From: an uncultured Oscillospiraceae bacterium
GTDB lineage: Bacteria > Bacillota > Clostridia > Oscillospirales > Oscillospiraceae
Direction of reading: 5' to 3'
DNA: 64,000 nucleotides
NCBI GenBank assembly: GCA_934552825.1
Contig: CAKTEQ010000001.1
Location: forward strand, 1-64,000
Shown: positions 36,757 to 45,794 of the stretch, piece after piece
How the letters are laid out: every line of letters starts with the position of its first letter
Numbering within the stretch: position 1 is the first letter of the stretch
Notes under the pieces: model-generated
What the model was told of the DNA's origin: nothing
The model's input: only the letters and a program-made list of their open reading frames with translations
The model's database searches: none
Translations under genes and position numbers: made by a program

Positions 36757-38136
36757 TCAAATATTATTGATTATTTCCTTGAATTTGTCGCCCCGTTCGG
36801 CGAAATTTCTGAACCTGTCGAAGGACGCGCACGCCGGCGAGAGAGTAACTATATCCCCCGGCTGGGTCATACCCGCCGCGGTCCTCACGGCCTGCTCGAA
36901 ATCATCCACGGTGACTATCGGGAGCTTTTCCTTTTCGTATCCCGGCGCCTGCTCCACAGCGGCGCGTATCTTCCCGGCAGTATCTCCCGTGAGCACCATG
37001 GCCTTCACATGCTCCACAACCTCTGGTCCAAGTACATCGAAGGGGATGTGCTTGTCATATCCTCCGGCGATGAGTATCACCTTCTGCTTGAAGGACCGCA
37101 GGCCAGCAATAGTCCTGGATGGGCTGGAGGCTATGGAGTCGTTATAAAACCTGACGCCGTCCTTCTCCCGCACAAGCTCGATGCGGTGCTCCACGCCCTT
37201 GAATGTCCGGGCTGTCCTGCGTATGACCTCGTCGGGGACCATGTCTCCCACGGCCGCTATGGCAGCCATATAGTTCTCCACATTGTGGTCCCCGGGGATC
37301 AGGATGTCATCCCTCGTCATGACGGTCGTCTCCGAGCCGTTTTTCGCCCGAATGATATCTCCGCCTTTCAGATACACCCCGTTTTCCACCCTCTCCCGGC
37401 GGCTGAACAGACGCACCTCTCCGGCAGCCTTCGGCGCAAATCCGCGGGTTATGCCGTTGTCCTCGTTGAGCACCAGGATATCTCCGGCGCTCTGGTGGGT
37501 GAATATGTTCATCTTCGCGTCGATATACTCCTGCATATCCCTGTGGACGTCGAGATGGTTCGGCGCGAGGTTTGTAACTACCGCAATGTGCGGGCTCTTT
37601 TTAAGGGTCATAAGCTGGAAGGAGCTCAGCTCCAGAACAACGGCGTGCTCCGGCTTCATGAGCGGTGTGTCCGCCAGGAGAGGATGGCCTATGTTGCCTC
37701 CCAGCCATGCCGTCCTTCCAGCGTCCCGGAGAAGCTCGGAGATTATGGTCGTTGTGGTCGTCTTGCCGTCGCTCCCGGTAACGGCGATTATCGGGCAGGG
37801 GCAAACATCGAAGAACACCTCCATCTCGGAGGTTATAGCGCTCCCGCGCTCCTTCGCCTTCTCAAAGGCGGGTATATCCGGCCGGATGCCGGGGGACCGG
37901 AAGATAATATCCTGGTCCAGATCGTCCAGATACCCCTCCCCCAGGCGCAGCTTCGCGCCAAGGTTCTCCAGTGTATCTCCCGCCTGCCCCAGCGCCTGTC
38001 TGGTTATCTTGTCGCAGGCGGTCACGTCGATGCCGGCTGAGGCCAGCATCCCTATCAGGGGTCGGTTGCTCACGCCTATACCGACCACCGCCACGCGCTT
38101 GCCCTTAAGGGAATCGACGTACTCGTCTATGTTCAT
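36757..38136 (-). CDS. murD: UDP-N-acetylmuramoyl-L-alanine:D-glutamate ligase
   Basis: A 459-residue Mur ligase. GIGVSNRPL begins the N-terminal domain, the ATP loop GSDGKTTTTTII is near 112-123, NLAPNHLDVH and the Asp/His substrate residues follow, and NDSIASSP with AGGYDKHIPF marks the C-terminal domain. It adds D-glutamate to the peptidoglycan precursor. ATG 38136 is chosen because GGAGAGTG precedes it; the longer frame lacks conserved sequence. It leads the six-gene operon that ends with ligA. Confidence 0.94.
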   Translation of the reverse strand: MNIDEYVDSLKGKRVAVVGIGVSNRPLIGMLASAGIDVTACDKITRQALGQAGDTLENLGAKLRLGEGYLDDLDQDIIFRSPGIRPDIPAFEKAKERGSAITSEMEVFFDVCPCPIIAVTGSDGKTTTTTIISELLRDAGRTAWLGGNIGHPLLADTPLMKPEHAVVLELSSFQLMTLKKSPHIAVVTNLAPNHLDVHRDMQEYIDAKMNIFTHQSAGDILVLNEDNGITRGFAPKAAGEVRLFSRRERVENGVYLKGGDIIRAKNGSETTVMTRDDILIPGDHNVENYMAAIAAVGDMVPDEVIRRTARTFKGVEHRIELVREKDGVRFYNDSIASSPSRTIAGLRSFKQKVILIAGGYDKHIPFDVLGPEVVEHVKAMVLTGDTAGKIRAAVEQAPGYEKEKLPIVTVDDFEQAVRTAAGMTQPGDIVTLSPACASFDRFRNFAERGDKFKEIINNI

Positions 38137-38215
38137 AAAATCACTCTCCAGTCGTGACTGTACATAATTTACTAATTTAATATAGTACCCCATTCAGGCA
38201 AAAATTTCAATCACA

Positions 38216-38244
38216 TTGACAGAATTGGCGCAATAAAGTAAAAT
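38216..38244 (+). promoter_or_regulatory. Promoter of rnpB
   Basis: TTGACA (38216-38221), 17-base spacer, TAAAAT (38239-38244), seven bases before the RNA 5' end. Confidence 0.88.
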
Positions 38245-38250
38245 ATACAG

Positions 38251-38596
38251 GTGAGTAAGCCAGACAGTCGCGCGGGCACGCCGAAAGGCCGCCCGTGAGG
38301 AAAGTCCGGGCTCCGCAGGGCAAGGATAACGGGTAACGCCCGCCCAGAGCGATCTGAGGAAAAGTGCAACAGAGATATACCGCCGGGGGCTTCCCCGGTA
38401 AGGGTGGAAAGGCGAAGGTAAGAGCTCGCCCGTCACATGGGAACATCGTGACGCTGTAAACTCTATCCGGAGCAACGCCGTGGAGAAAGCGCACAGCCTG
38501 CCCGGCTGCTTTCAGGAGGCGGCTTGAGCGTACCGGCAACGGTGCGTCTAGATAGATGACTGTCTAATACAGAACCCGGCTTACAGACTTGCTCAC
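38251..38596 (+). ncRNA. rnpB: RNase P RNA (bacterial type A)
   Basis: The catalytic RNA of RNase P. Conserved core segments GAGGAAAGTCCGGGCTC (38318-38334 region) and ACAGAACCCGGCTTA near the 3' end are present, as is GGGTGGAAAGGCGAAGGTAA in between. The 5' GTGAGTAAG pairs with the 3' CTTGCTCAC to close the molecule. About 346 bases long, with its own promoter and terminator. It trims the 5' leader of pre-tRNA. Confidence 0.95.
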
Positions 38597-38598
38597 AT

Positions 38599-38629
38599 AA
38601 AAAGAGAGGGGACATCCCCTCTCTTTTTT
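38599..38629 (+). terminator. Terminator of rnpB
   Basis: AGAGAGGGG-ACAT-CCCCTCTCT followed by T. Confidence 0.9.
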
Positions 38630-38689
38630 CTTGCAATCTTGACTCTGATAATTTATAGTTATTATTAACGAAATAGGAGGTGCTCAGCC

Positions 38690-40693
38690 TTGGACTTTTA
38701 CTCATATTGCCAAAATAACCCCATACCCAAGTGGCCTTACCCTGTTGAATACGGCCAGGAAACCCGGGACAGCGCCGATGTGCTTGTCATCGGCGGCGGT
38801 ATGGCGGGCTGCTTTGCCGCCATTCACGCGGCCCGTCTCGGCAAGAGCGTTATCGTAGTGGAAAAGGGCGCGACGGTCCGCTCCGGCGCCGCGGGTGCCG
38901 GCATTGACCACTGGATGTTCACCGCCACATGCCCCGCAGCGAAGCTCGGTCCCGATGAGATGTTCAAAATTTTCGATAACCGTGATCCTTTCGAGTCAAA
39001 GCATCTCCTCTATATAACCCTCAACGAGGCCTACGAGGCGCTTTTGGACCTGGAGGGCATGGGTGTCAAGATAAGGGACACAGATGACGATTTTGCGGGT
39101 GCTCCCTTCCGGGACGAGGAGACTAAGCACCTCTTTGCCTACGACTACGACGGGCGGTACTGCATCCGCATGTTCGGCGGCAAGCTGAAAATCGCCCTTC
39201 ATAAAGAGATGAAGCGTCTCGGGATCAAAATATATGACCGTGTCATGGCGACGGCGCTTCTCAATGAGGACGGCAAGCCCGGCTCACGCGTTGTCGGCGC
39301 CGCAGGCGTTGGCACGAGGACCGGCCGGTTCTATGTTTTTAACGCCAAGGCCACTGTCCTCGCCACGGCGAAGCCTCTGCGCCTTTGGGAGTTCGGCACG
39401 GAAAACGTCGGCTCCTACTCCGCCCACGACGACCCGAACTGCGCGGGCGACGGGGATGTTATGGCCCTGCGCGCCGGGGCGCAGCTCGTGACGATGGAGC
39501 GCACCGGTTCCTGCGTGGGCAAATACCGCTACCCCGCTTACGGCGGCGGCAACGCCAGCAACACCTGGTATCCCGCAAACATGGTAGACGGCGAAAACAA
39601 GTACGTTCAGTGGGTGAACAGGGACGGCAATCCCGTGCCCGCCCCTGATGATCGCTGCCGCTGCGCCGAGGGGCAGGATGCGTTCATGCCAATGGGCGCG
39701 GCGCCATATGAACTCAGGGGCTTCTCCTTCGCTCCTGATACGGCTCAGCGTATAAAGAACGGCGATCTTAAATACCCATTCTTCGCCGATCTGACGACTA
39801 TGCCGGAGTATGAGCGCCGGGCTATATTCGGCCTTATGGTCGGCAACGAGGGCAAGAGCCGCGTGCCCGTATACCGTTATCTCACCCAGGCGGGCTTCGA
39901 CCCGGAGAAGGATATGCTCCAGGCAAACATCGTCCCTCCCGACGTGGCGGGTCTGAACATGAACTACTGGAGCGCCTCCTACCCTGGCTGCAACAATATC
40001 AACGTCCGTGAGGTCGCCTTCTTCAACTACGGCGGCATTAAAGTCGACTGGGAAATGAAGTCCACTCTGCCCGGTCTTTTCGCCGCGGGCAACCAGGCGG
40101 CTGGCGTGGAAGGGGCTTCAACAGCCGCTGCCACAGGGCGTTACTGCGGCAGGCAGACGGCCGCTTTCTGCGACGAAAACGAGCTGCTTCCCACCGTCGA
40201 GACTCAAATTTCCGCCGAAAAAGAGCGTATCTATTCATTCATCAGCGAGGATGGCCGCTTCGGTTGGAAGGAAGTGCAGATAGGCCTGTGCCGCATGATG
40301 CAGGACTACGTGGGCGCCACCAAGAGCCGGGAAACGCTGGAAATGGGACGCTGGTGGCTAGACTCCATCCGGGAAAATGAACTGCGCCATATCACTGTGC
40401 GCAATCCTCACGATCTTGTCCGCGCTCTGGAGTGTGACGTTCGCCTTGAGGCGGGAAAGATAATCATCGAGAGTTCTCTCGCCAGGGAGACAAACAGCCG
40501 CGCTCTTGATTTCCACCGCATCGACAACGATACTTACCTGCCCCCTGAGGAGGATCATTACGTGGGCATAACCCTGCGGGACGGAAAAGTCGTCTCCGAG
40601 AATATCTCCATGCACTGGTGGCTGGGTGGCGTGTACTGCGGCAGTTATAAGGAGAACTATGAGAAATACTCAAAGGGAGGGGCTGTAAAATGA
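38690..40693 (+). CDS. FAD-dependent fumarate-reductase/AprA-like oxidoreductase
   Basis: A 667-residue flavoprotein. The N-terminal FAD motif is VLVIGGGMAGCFAAIHAARLG; the C-terminal FAD-binding signature is LPGLFAAGNQAAGVEGAST. The layout and length resemble the alpha subunit of adenylylsulfate reductase and fumarate reductase flavoproteins. There is no signal peptide, so it is cytoplasmic. Start TTG 38690 lies 9 bases after AGGAGG. It overlaps the following ferredoxin-type gene by 4 bases (ATGA), which implies an AprAB-like heterodimer with electrons passing from iron-sulfur clusters to FAD. No sat or qmo genes are near, so sulfate respiration is not supported and the substrate is unknown. 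Confidence 0.8.
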   Translation: MDFYSYCQNNPIPKWPYPVEYGQETRDSADVLVIGGGMAGCFAAIHAARLGKSVIVVEKGATVRSGAAGAGIDHWMFTATCPAAKLGPDEMFKIFDNRDPFESKHLLYITLNEAYEALLDLEGMGVKIRDTDDDFAGAPFRDEETKHLFAYDYDGRYCIRMFGGKLKIALHKEMKRLGIKIYDRVMATALLNEDGKPGSRVVGAAGVGTRTGRFYVFNAKATVLATAKPLRLWEFGTENVGSYSAHDDPNCAGDGDVMALRAGAQLVTMERTGSCVGKYRYPAYGGGNASNTWYPANMVDGENKYVQWVNRDGNPVPAPDDRCRCAEGQDAFMPMGAAPYELRGFSFAPDTAQRIKNGDLKYPFFADLTTMPEYERRAIFGLMVGNEGKSRVPVYRYLTQAGFDPEKDMLQANIVPPDVAGLNMNYWSASYPGCNNINVREVAFFNYGGIKVDWEMKSTLPGLFAAGNQAAGVEGASTAAATGRYCGRQTAAFCDENELLPTVETQISAEKERIYSFISEDGRFGWKEVQIGLCRMMQDYVGATKSRETLEMGRWWLDSIRENELRHITVRNPHDLVRALECDVRLEAGKIIIESSLARETNSRALDFHRIDNDTYLPPEEDHYVGITLRDGKVVSENISMHWWLGGVYCGSYKENYEKYSKGGAVK

Positions 40694-41031
40694 AAAAAGA
40701 GACATATATGCTGCCAAATCCCATGACTCCCTGCATCCCCATCACCTTCGACGAGGACCTCTGCGTTGGCTGCAACACCTGTGTGAACGTGTGCCGCACG
40801 GACGTTCTCATGCCTAACCCCACAAAGGGCGGCGTGCCGATAGTGCTCTATCCCGATGAGTGCTGGTTCTGCGGCTGCTGCGTGGAGGACTGCCCTGTTC
40901 CCGGGGCGAGCCAGTTTCACCAGCCTCTTAATCAGCAGCTTGCCTGGAAACGGAAGGCCACAGGCGAGCTTTTCCGCGTTGGCGGTACGGGCAATCCAGA
41001 GCCTTCAGTCAAAGGGGACGCGTATATATAA
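40690..41031 (+). CDS. Two-[4Fe-4S] ferredoxin subunit (AprB-like)
   Basis: A 113-residue iron-sulfur protein. Two clusters are indicated by CVGCNTCVNVC and CWFCGCCVEDCP, followed by a tail of about 45 residues lacking cysteine that could wrap around the flavoprotein, as in AprB. ATG 40690 overlaps the stop of the flavoprotein gene, so the two are made together. It is expected to relay electrons to or from the FAD of its partner. Ends at a bidirectional terminator. Confidence 0.88.
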   Translation: MKKETYMLPNPMTPCIPITFDEDLCVGCNTCVNVCRTDVLMPNPTKGGVPIVLYPDECWFCGCCVEDCPVPGASQFHQPLNQQLAWKRKATGELFRVGGTGNPEPSVKGDAYI

Positions 41032-41038
41032 GCATAAA

Positions 41039-41074
41039 AACGAGCCGGCGGTAAAATCCGCCGGCTCGTTCTCT
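41039..41074. terminator. Bidirectional terminator
   Basis: AACGAGCCGGCGG-TAAAAT-CCGCCGGCTCGTT with T-rich 3' side, between converging genes. Confidence 0.88.
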
Positions 41075-41077
41075 TTT

Positions 41078-42277
41078 TTATTCTCTTCCCTCTTTCAGGA
41101 ATTTTTCAAGTCTGTCCAGACCAAGGCGTATGTTCTCCATGCTAGTAGCATATGACCACCGGCAGAAGTGGGGTGCGCCGAAGCCGCTCCCCGGCACAAC
41201 AGCCACAAGCCCCTTCTCGAGCAGGAGATTTGCGAACACGTCGCTGTCCGTTATCTCAACGCCGTAGAGCTTTGTGCCTATGAGCTTTTCGATGTTCATC
41301 ATAATGTAGAAAGCGCCCTCGGGCTTTAGGCAGCTCACACCTTCTATGTTGTTCACCCGACTGACGAAATAGTCTCTCCTCGCCTCAAATGCTTTGCGCA
41401 TCACCTCGACGCTCTCCTGAGGACCAGAGTACGCCTCCAGCGCCGCGTACTGGGATATCATACTGGCGGCGGAGGTGGAGTGGCTCAGGTAGTCCGCCAT
41501 GACCTTTGCAAGGCGGTCGTTCGCCGCGGCAAAGCCGATGCGCCAGCCCGTCATTGCATACGTCTTGGAAACGCCGTTTATGAGGATAGTCCGCTCCTTG
41601 ATCTCGTCTCCCAGCGCCGCCATGCTAGTGAACTCCTTACCGTCGTATGTGAGCTTGCAGTATATCTCATCTGAGATTATATAAAGGTCATTTTCAACGC
41701 AGACCCTGCCTATCGCCTCAAGCTCCTCCCGGGTGTATATCATGCCGGTCGGGTTTGAGGGAGAGTTCATGATTATCAGCTTAGTCTTCGGCGTCACGGC
41801 AGCTCTCACCTGCTCCGCCGTCACCTTGAAGCCCGCGGCTTCCTCCGCGTCAACGACAACTGGCACACCTCCCGCCATACGTATCATCTCAATATAGCTC
41901 ACCCAGTAGGGCGCCGGGAGAATCACCTCATCGCCGGGGTTTATCAGCACCATGAGCGCAATGAACACGTTATGCTTCGCTCCGCTGGTGACGACTATCT
42001 GCCCGGGCTTATAGTCTATGCCGTTATCCGCGTGCATCCTGTCACATATCGCCTGCTTGAGCGTATCCATACCAGAAGCTGCAGTGTATTTCGTACAGTT
42101 ATTCTCAATGGCGCGTATCGCCGCGGCCTTTATATTATCGGGAGTGGCAAAATCCGGCTCACCTGCGCCGAAACCTATCACATCTACACCCTCTGCCTTC
42201 ATCTTTTTAGCGAGGGAATCTATTGCCACCGTGGTGGAAGCGCGCACAGCGCTCGCAATCCTTGACAATTCCTTCAA
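41078..42277 (-). CDS. Class I pyridoxal-phosphate aminotransferase (aspartate type)
   Basis: A 399-residue aminotransferase of the AspB subgroup. The PLP lysine is in SKTYAMTGWRIG, NSPSNPTG and the Asp/Tyr of IISDEIYCKLTYDG contact the cofactor, and the Arg in CRWSYA binds the substrate carboxylate. It interconverts aspartate and oxaloacetate or related pairs. The start is TTG 42277; AAGGGG lies somewhat far upstream, so a nearby downstream start is possible. A good promoter lies at 42333-42361. Confidence 0.9.
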   Translation of the reverse strand: MKELSRIASAVRASTTVAIDSLAKKMKAEGVDVIGFGAGEPDFATPDNIKAAAIRAIENNCTKYTAASGMDTLKQAICDRMHADNGIDYKPGQIVVTSGAKHNVFIALMVLINPGDEVILPAPYWVSYIEMIRMAGGVPVVVDAEEAAGFKVTAEQVRAAVTPKTKLIIMNSPSNPTGMIYTREELEAIGRVCVENDLYIISDEIYCKLTYDGKEFTSMAALGDEIKERTILINGVSKTYAMTGWRIGFAAANDRLAKVMADYLSHSTSAASMISQYAALEAYSGPQESVEVMRKAFEARRDYFVSRVNNIEGVSCLKPEGAFYIMMNIEKLIGTKLYGVEITDSDVFANLLLEKGLVAVVPGSGFGAPHFCRWSYATSMENIRLGLDRLEKFLKEGRE

Positions 42278-42332
42278 AATTGCATCTACCCCTTCCTCTA
42301 TAATTCATTTCACCTCTTATAATATGCTGTAG

Positions 42333-42361
42333 ATTATACACTGGCCGGGATATTTGTGCAA
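42333..42361 (-). promoter_or_regulatory. Promoter of the aminotransferase gene
   Basis: Minus strand TTGCAC (42356-42361), 17-base spacer, TATAAT (42333-42338). Confidence 0.8.
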
Positions 42362-42507
42362 GTTAAAAAATGTTAAATTTCATTTTTTATCTAAAATCTA
42401 ACAATTTTGCCTCCCTCACCGGCCCTGTTATGCGCCCATTTTTCAAAGGTTCCTACGTCCTGATGCGAGGTCAATACATTAAATATGTAACTAATCAAAT
42501 TTTTTTG

Positions 42508-42536
42508 TTGACACGGTGCGTTTAGGCTGATAAAAT
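42508..42536 (+). promoter_or_regulatory. Promoter of the rplU operon
   Basis: TTGACA (42508-42513), 17-base spacer, TAAAAT (42531-42536). Confidence 0.85.
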
Positions 42537-42542
42537 AATACG

Positions 42543-42658
42543 CGGTCTGTTCTGCCCTCTGGCAGACAGACGGATAATAAACTCCGCATTGACCCGGTTT
42601 TCAAGCTGCCTTCGGGCACGCCGGCTGAGAGCGAGACTCTGACAGATAAGAGAGGTAA
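42543..42658 (+). ncRNA. Ribosomal protein L21 leader candidate
   Basis: A structured 5' UTR of about 115 bases between the promoter and rplU. It contains hairpin-forming segments (CTGCCCTCTGGCAG, and GCCTTCGGGC followed by CGGCTGAGAG). Firmicute rplU genes often carry an L21 leader for autogenous control; the position fits, but I matched no consensus base by base. Confidence 0.55.
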
Positions 42659-42662
42659 TTTC

Positions 42663-42971
42663 ATGCACGCAATCATCGAAACAGGCGGTAAGCAGTACCG
42701 CGTCCAGGAGGGCGACGTCCTCTTCATCGAAAAGCTGGCTGTCGAAGCTGACGAGACTGTCACATTCGACAAGGTCCTGGCTATTACAGGCGACACAACG
42801 ACTTTCGGCGCTCCCTATGTGGAAGGCGCAAAGGTCGAGGCCAAGGTCATCAAGAACGGTAAAAACAAGAAGATCTATGTCTTCAAGTACAGAGCTAAGA
42901 AGAACTACAGAATCAAGACAGGTCACCGCCAGCCCTACACAAAGGTCCAGATCGAAAAGATCGTCGGCTGA
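42663..42971 (+). CDS. rplU: 50S ribosomal protein L21
   Basis: A 102-residue L21. It begins [18 protein letters not shown] and ends with the basic segment [22 protein letters not shown], as usual. It binds 23S rRNA domain V together with L20. ATG 42663 follows AGAGAGGTAA. First of the conserved rplU-prp-rpmA operon; it overlaps prp by one base. Confidence 0.97.
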   Translation: MHAIIETGGKQYRVQEGDVLFIEKLAVEADETVTFDKVLAITGDTTTFGAPYVEGAKVEAKVIKNGKNKKIYVFKYRAKKNYRIKTGHRQPYTKVQIEKIVG

Positions 42972-43303
42972 TGACCACAGCAGTCTTTAAGACCGACGGG
43001 GACCGAATATGCGGCTTCACCGTTTCCGGTCATTCCGGCTATGACGCCGAAGGCAGCGACATTGTCTGTGCCGCGGTCACAAGCGCCGTCCGTTTTGCGG
43101 AGTGCGCTATGAACACGGTGCTCGGTCTCGGGATCCCCTTCAAGGCGGATGAAGAGACGGCGACTGTCACCTGCCGTCTTCCTCAGGGCTTCACCGATGA
43201 GCAGGATGAGGTGTATTGCCAGAATCTTCTGGTCGCCCTTATGGTCTATCTCGCGGAGCTCAAAGAGGAATACCCCAATAACATTGATGTTATCGAGCAA
43301 TAG
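42971..43303 (+). CDS. prp: Ribosomal-processing cysteine protease Prp
   Basis: A 110-residue protease of the Prp (YsxB) family. Catalytic His21 ([11 protein letters not shown]) and Cys33 (VCAAVTSAV) are present. Prp removes the N-terminal extension of ribosomal protein L27 in Firmicutes. It lies between rplU and rpmA, and its substrate gene has the expected cleavage site, so the pair is functionally consistent. The start codon overlaps the rplU stop codon. Confidence 0.95.
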   Translation: MTTAVFKTDGDRICGFTVSGHSGYDAEGSDIVCAAVTSAVRFAECAMNTVLGLGIPFKADEETATVTCRLPQGFTDEQDEVYCQNLLVALMVYLAELKEEYPNNIDVIEQ

Positions 43304-43320
43304 AAAGGAAGAATATTGAT

Positions 43321-43602
43321 ATGCTTAATATCGGTTTGCAGTTTTTCGCTCATAAGAAGGGCGTTAGTTCCACAAAGAACGGCCGTGACTCCGAGTCTAA
43401 GAGACTTGGCGCCAAGAGAGCCGACGGTCAGTTTGTCCTGGCCGGCAACATTCTTTACACACAGCGCGGCACAAAGATCCATCCCGGCACGAACGTCGGC
43501 CGCGGCAGCAACGACACACTCTTCGCTCTGAAGGACGGTATCGTTCGCTTCGAGCGTCTGGGCAAGGATCGCAAGCAGGTTTCTGTTTACGAGGCTCAGT
43601 AA
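43321..43602 (+). CDS. rpmA: 50S ribosomal protein L27 with cleavable N-terminus
   Basis: A 93-residue L27. The N-terminal extension MLNIGLQFF precedes the mature start AHKKG, which is the Firmicute-specific Prp cleavage motif; the mature N-terminus reaches the peptidyl-transferase centre. The body ([21 protein letters not shown]) is standard. Last of the rplU operon; obg follows after 75 bases. Confidence 0.97.
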   Translation: MLNIGLQFFAHKKGVSSTKNGRDSESKRLGAKRADGQFVLAGNILYTQRGTKIHPGTNVGRGSNDTLFALKDGIVRFERLGKDRKQVSVYEAQ

Positions 43603-43677
43603 TCTCTGATTAAGCAAAACCCGAACTGCTTGGCTGTTCGGGTTTTCTTTTTCTCCTGAAAACCAAGGAGGTCACAA

Positions 43678-44949
43678 ATGTTTATCGACAAAGCAAGAAT
43701 TTCGATCCGCGCCGGAAAAGGCGGCAACGGCGCCGTCTCCTTCCACCGGGAGAAATATGTAGCCAACGGCGGTCCAGACGGGGGCGACGGCGGCAACGGC
43801 GGCAGCGTTATTTTCGTGGTGGACGATAATATGTCCACCCTTATGGACTTCCGCTACAAGCGCAAATACGTGGCTGCCAACGGAGTAGACGGCGGCGGAA
43901 AACGCTGTAAGGGCAAGGACGGCGAGTCCCTGCGCATCAAAGTCCCCAGAGGCACAATAATCCGCGACGCCGAGACAAACGAGATAATCAAGGACATGTC
44001 CGACTGCGACAGCTTTGTCGCGGCGAAGGGCGGCAAGGGCGGCTGGGGCAACCAGCATTTCGCAACTCCCACCCGGCAGGTCCCCCGCTTTGCCAAGAGC
44101 GGACTTCAGGGTGAAAGCCACGACATCGTGCTCGAGCTGAAGCTGCTGGCAGATGTGGGCCTTGTCGGCTTCCCGAACGTTGGCAAGAGCACGCTCCTCA
44201 GCGTTGTCACCCGCGCAAATCCAAAGATAGCCAACTACCACTTCACCACTCTCTACCCCAATCTGGGTGTCGTGATGGGTATTGACGGCGTGTCCTTCGT
44301 CATGGCCGACATTCCCGGAATCATCGAAGGTGCGGCGGACGGCGCCGGGCTGGGGCATGATTTCCTCCGCCATATCGACAGATGCCGCCTCATTCTTCAC
44401 GTGATCGATGCCTCCGGCAGCGAGGGCCGTAATCCCATTGACGACTTTGAGAAAATCAACACCGAGCTGGCGCAGTACAGCCCTGAGCTGGCGTCGCGTC
44501 CTCAGATAGTAGTTGCGAACAAGTGCGATATAATCGACGATAACGAGAGCTACGAGGCGTTCAAGGCCTATATCAAGGAAAAAGGGCTTGACCTGTTCGA
44601 GATATCCGCCGCGACCCACCAGGGGCTCGAGCCGCTCATCGAAAAGGTAACTGAAACCCTCGCCACGCTCCCCCCGATAATGGTGTATGAGCCCGAGTAT
44701 GTGCCCCGTATGCCTGAGATTGACACCTCTGAGAAGCTGGATATTCAGGTGTTTGACGACGTGTATATCGTGGAGGGGCCATGGCTGGAGCGCCTTATCA
44801 GCAATATAAACTTCGACGACAGCGAGTCCAGAATGTACTTCGACAGAATGCTCCGTCAGGCAGGGCTCTTCGACCGTCTTGAGGAAATGGGCATCCATGA
44901 GGGTGACACCGTCAGCATGTATGACCTGGAATTCGAATACCAACCCTGA
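43678..44949 (+). CDS. obg: Obg-family GTPase
   Basis: A 423-residue GTPase. The glycine-rich Obg fold spans about 1-157, the G domain carries GFPNVGKST, DIPGIIEGA and NKCD, and an OCT domain ends the protein (QVFDDVYIVEGPWLERLI to the acidic C-terminus). It acts in late 50S assembly and in the stringent and sporulation responses. ATG 43678 follows CAAGGAGG. The 3' end of this gene is duplicated at 53116-53163, on the far side of the his operon. Confidence 0.96.
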   Translation: MFIDKARISIRAGKGGNGAVSFHREKYVANGGPDGGDGGNGGSVIFVVDDNMSTLMDFRYKRKYVAANGVDGGGKRCKGKDGESLRIKVPRGTIIRDAETNEIIKDMSDCDSFVAAKGGKGGWGNQHFATPTRQVPRFAKSGLQGESHDIVLELKLLADVGLVGFPNVGKSTLLSVVTRANPKIANYHFTTLYPNLGVVMGIDGVSFVMADIPGIIEGAADGAGLGHDFLRHIDRCRLILHVIDASGSEGRNPIDDFEKINTELAQYSPELASRPQIVVANKCDIIDDNESYEAFKAYIKEKGLDLFEISAATHQGLEPLIEKVTETLATLPPIMVYEPEYVPRMPEIDTSEKLDIQVFDDVYIVEGPWLERLISNINFDDSESRMYFDRMLRQAGLFDRLEEMGIHEGDTVSMYDLEFEYQP

Positions 44950-44992
44950 TAAATATGTAAGGCTGCGGCATAAGCCGCAGCCTTTTCTTTTA
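44896..44992. repeat. obg 3' end and terminator, left copy of a flanking repeat
   Basis: Last 17 obg codons plus terminator. It pairs with 53116-53212: the final 57 bases differ at only two positions, while the coding part has drifted. The two copies enclose the his operon in direct orientation. Confidence 0.88.
44961..44990 (+). terminator. Terminator of obg
   Basis: GGCTGCGGC-ATAA-GCCGCAGCC followed by TTTTCTTTT. Confidence 0.9.
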
Positions 44993-45024
44993 GAAATCAG
45001 CCATTAGCGCCGACCTTACAGGTT

Positions 45025-45129
45025 TTAGTCACCCTCCCGCAGAAACATCAGTGTCGGAATCCCCATATATTCCCGGACTTTTGCCACTTCTCCCATTCGG
45101 GATGCGGATATACTAATCCGACATCTCAT
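45025..45129 (-). CDS. Small ORF coupled to the end of hisIE
   Basis: A 34-residue frame begins at ATG 45129, overlapping the hisIE stop codon as ATGA. The peptide includes [19 protein letters not shown] and ends LREGD. The overlap is the same kind as between other his genes here, so translation is plausible. It may instead be the tail of a decayed gene. No family recognised. Confidence 0.35.
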   Translation of the reverse strand: MRCRISISASRMGEVAKVREYMGIPTLMFLREGD

Positions 45130-45776
45130 TTCGTCATTTTCTCCTGCTTTACCTTATGGTCTATTACATGCCGCGATGCCAATTCACGGCAAATCTCGTC
45201 CAGGCTAATTCCCATCTCGGCCATTAAAACCATTATGTGATAAATTAGATCTGCTATTTCATAGACAGTTTCATTCTTATCCTCGGCTTTGGCCGCAATA
45301 ATTACCTCTGTACTCTCTTCTCCGATTTTTTTCAAAATCTTATCCAAGCCTTTTTCAAAGAGATATGTCGTGTATGAGCCTTCTTTTTTCTCGGTTTTCC
45401 TGCCTTTTATCAGTTCCAGAAGCCCCTCATATGAGAATGGCTGCCTCTCTCCGCTCTCAAAGACGGGGTTCTCAAAGCAAGAGGTCGTGCCTAGATGACA
45501 GGACGGACCGTCGGGCTCAACTAAAACTACCAATGCATCCTTGTCGCAGTCCGCGATTATTGATACTATGTGCTGATAATTACCGCTGCTTTCTCCCTTC
45601 AACCAAAGCTCTTTCCGAGACCGGCTCCAGAAGCAGGTCAGTTCCTTTTCAATAGATATTTGCAGGCTCTCTCGGTTCATATACGCAAGAGTCAGCACGC
45701 GTTTTGTAACAGCATCGACAACAACGGCGGGTATTAAGCCCTTTTCGTCAAATTTAAGCTCGTCCATATCTATCAT
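45126..45776 (-). CDS. hisIE: Bifunctional phosphoribosyl-AMP cyclohydrolase / phosphoribosyl-ATP pyrophosphatase
   Basis: A 216-residue fusion for steps 2 and 3 of histidine synthesis. The HisI domain (about 1-110) has [11 protein letters not shown], the metal-binding region with [25 protein letters not shown]; the HisE domain (about 118-205) has [20 protein letters not shown] and a metal-binding EADLIYH-like helix ([14 protein letters not shown]). ATG 45776 follows GGAGAG. It is the last recognisable enzyme gene of the his operon, 18 bases behind hisF. Confidence 0.95.
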   Translation of the reverse strand: MIDMDELKFDEKGLIPAVVVDAVTKRVLTLAYMNRESLQISIEKELTCFWSRSRKELWLKGESSGNYQHIVSIIADCDKDALVVLVEPDGPSCHLGTTSCFENPVFESGERQPFSYEGLLELIKGRKTEKKEGSYTTYLFEKGLDKILKKIGEESTEVIIAAKAEDKNETVYEIADLIYHIMVLMAEMGISLDEICRELASRHVIDHKVKQEKMTK

Positions 45777-45794
45777 TTCGCATTCTCTCCTTAC

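Noticed and set aside
36046..38040. 664-codon plus-strand frame opposite murD and an M42 peptidase gene
   Set aside because: Spans two real genes in antisense and shows no protein-like features.
38207..38539. Open frames on the minus strand across the rnpB region
   Set aside because: They lie within the RNase P RNA, whose conserved core fully explains the sequence.
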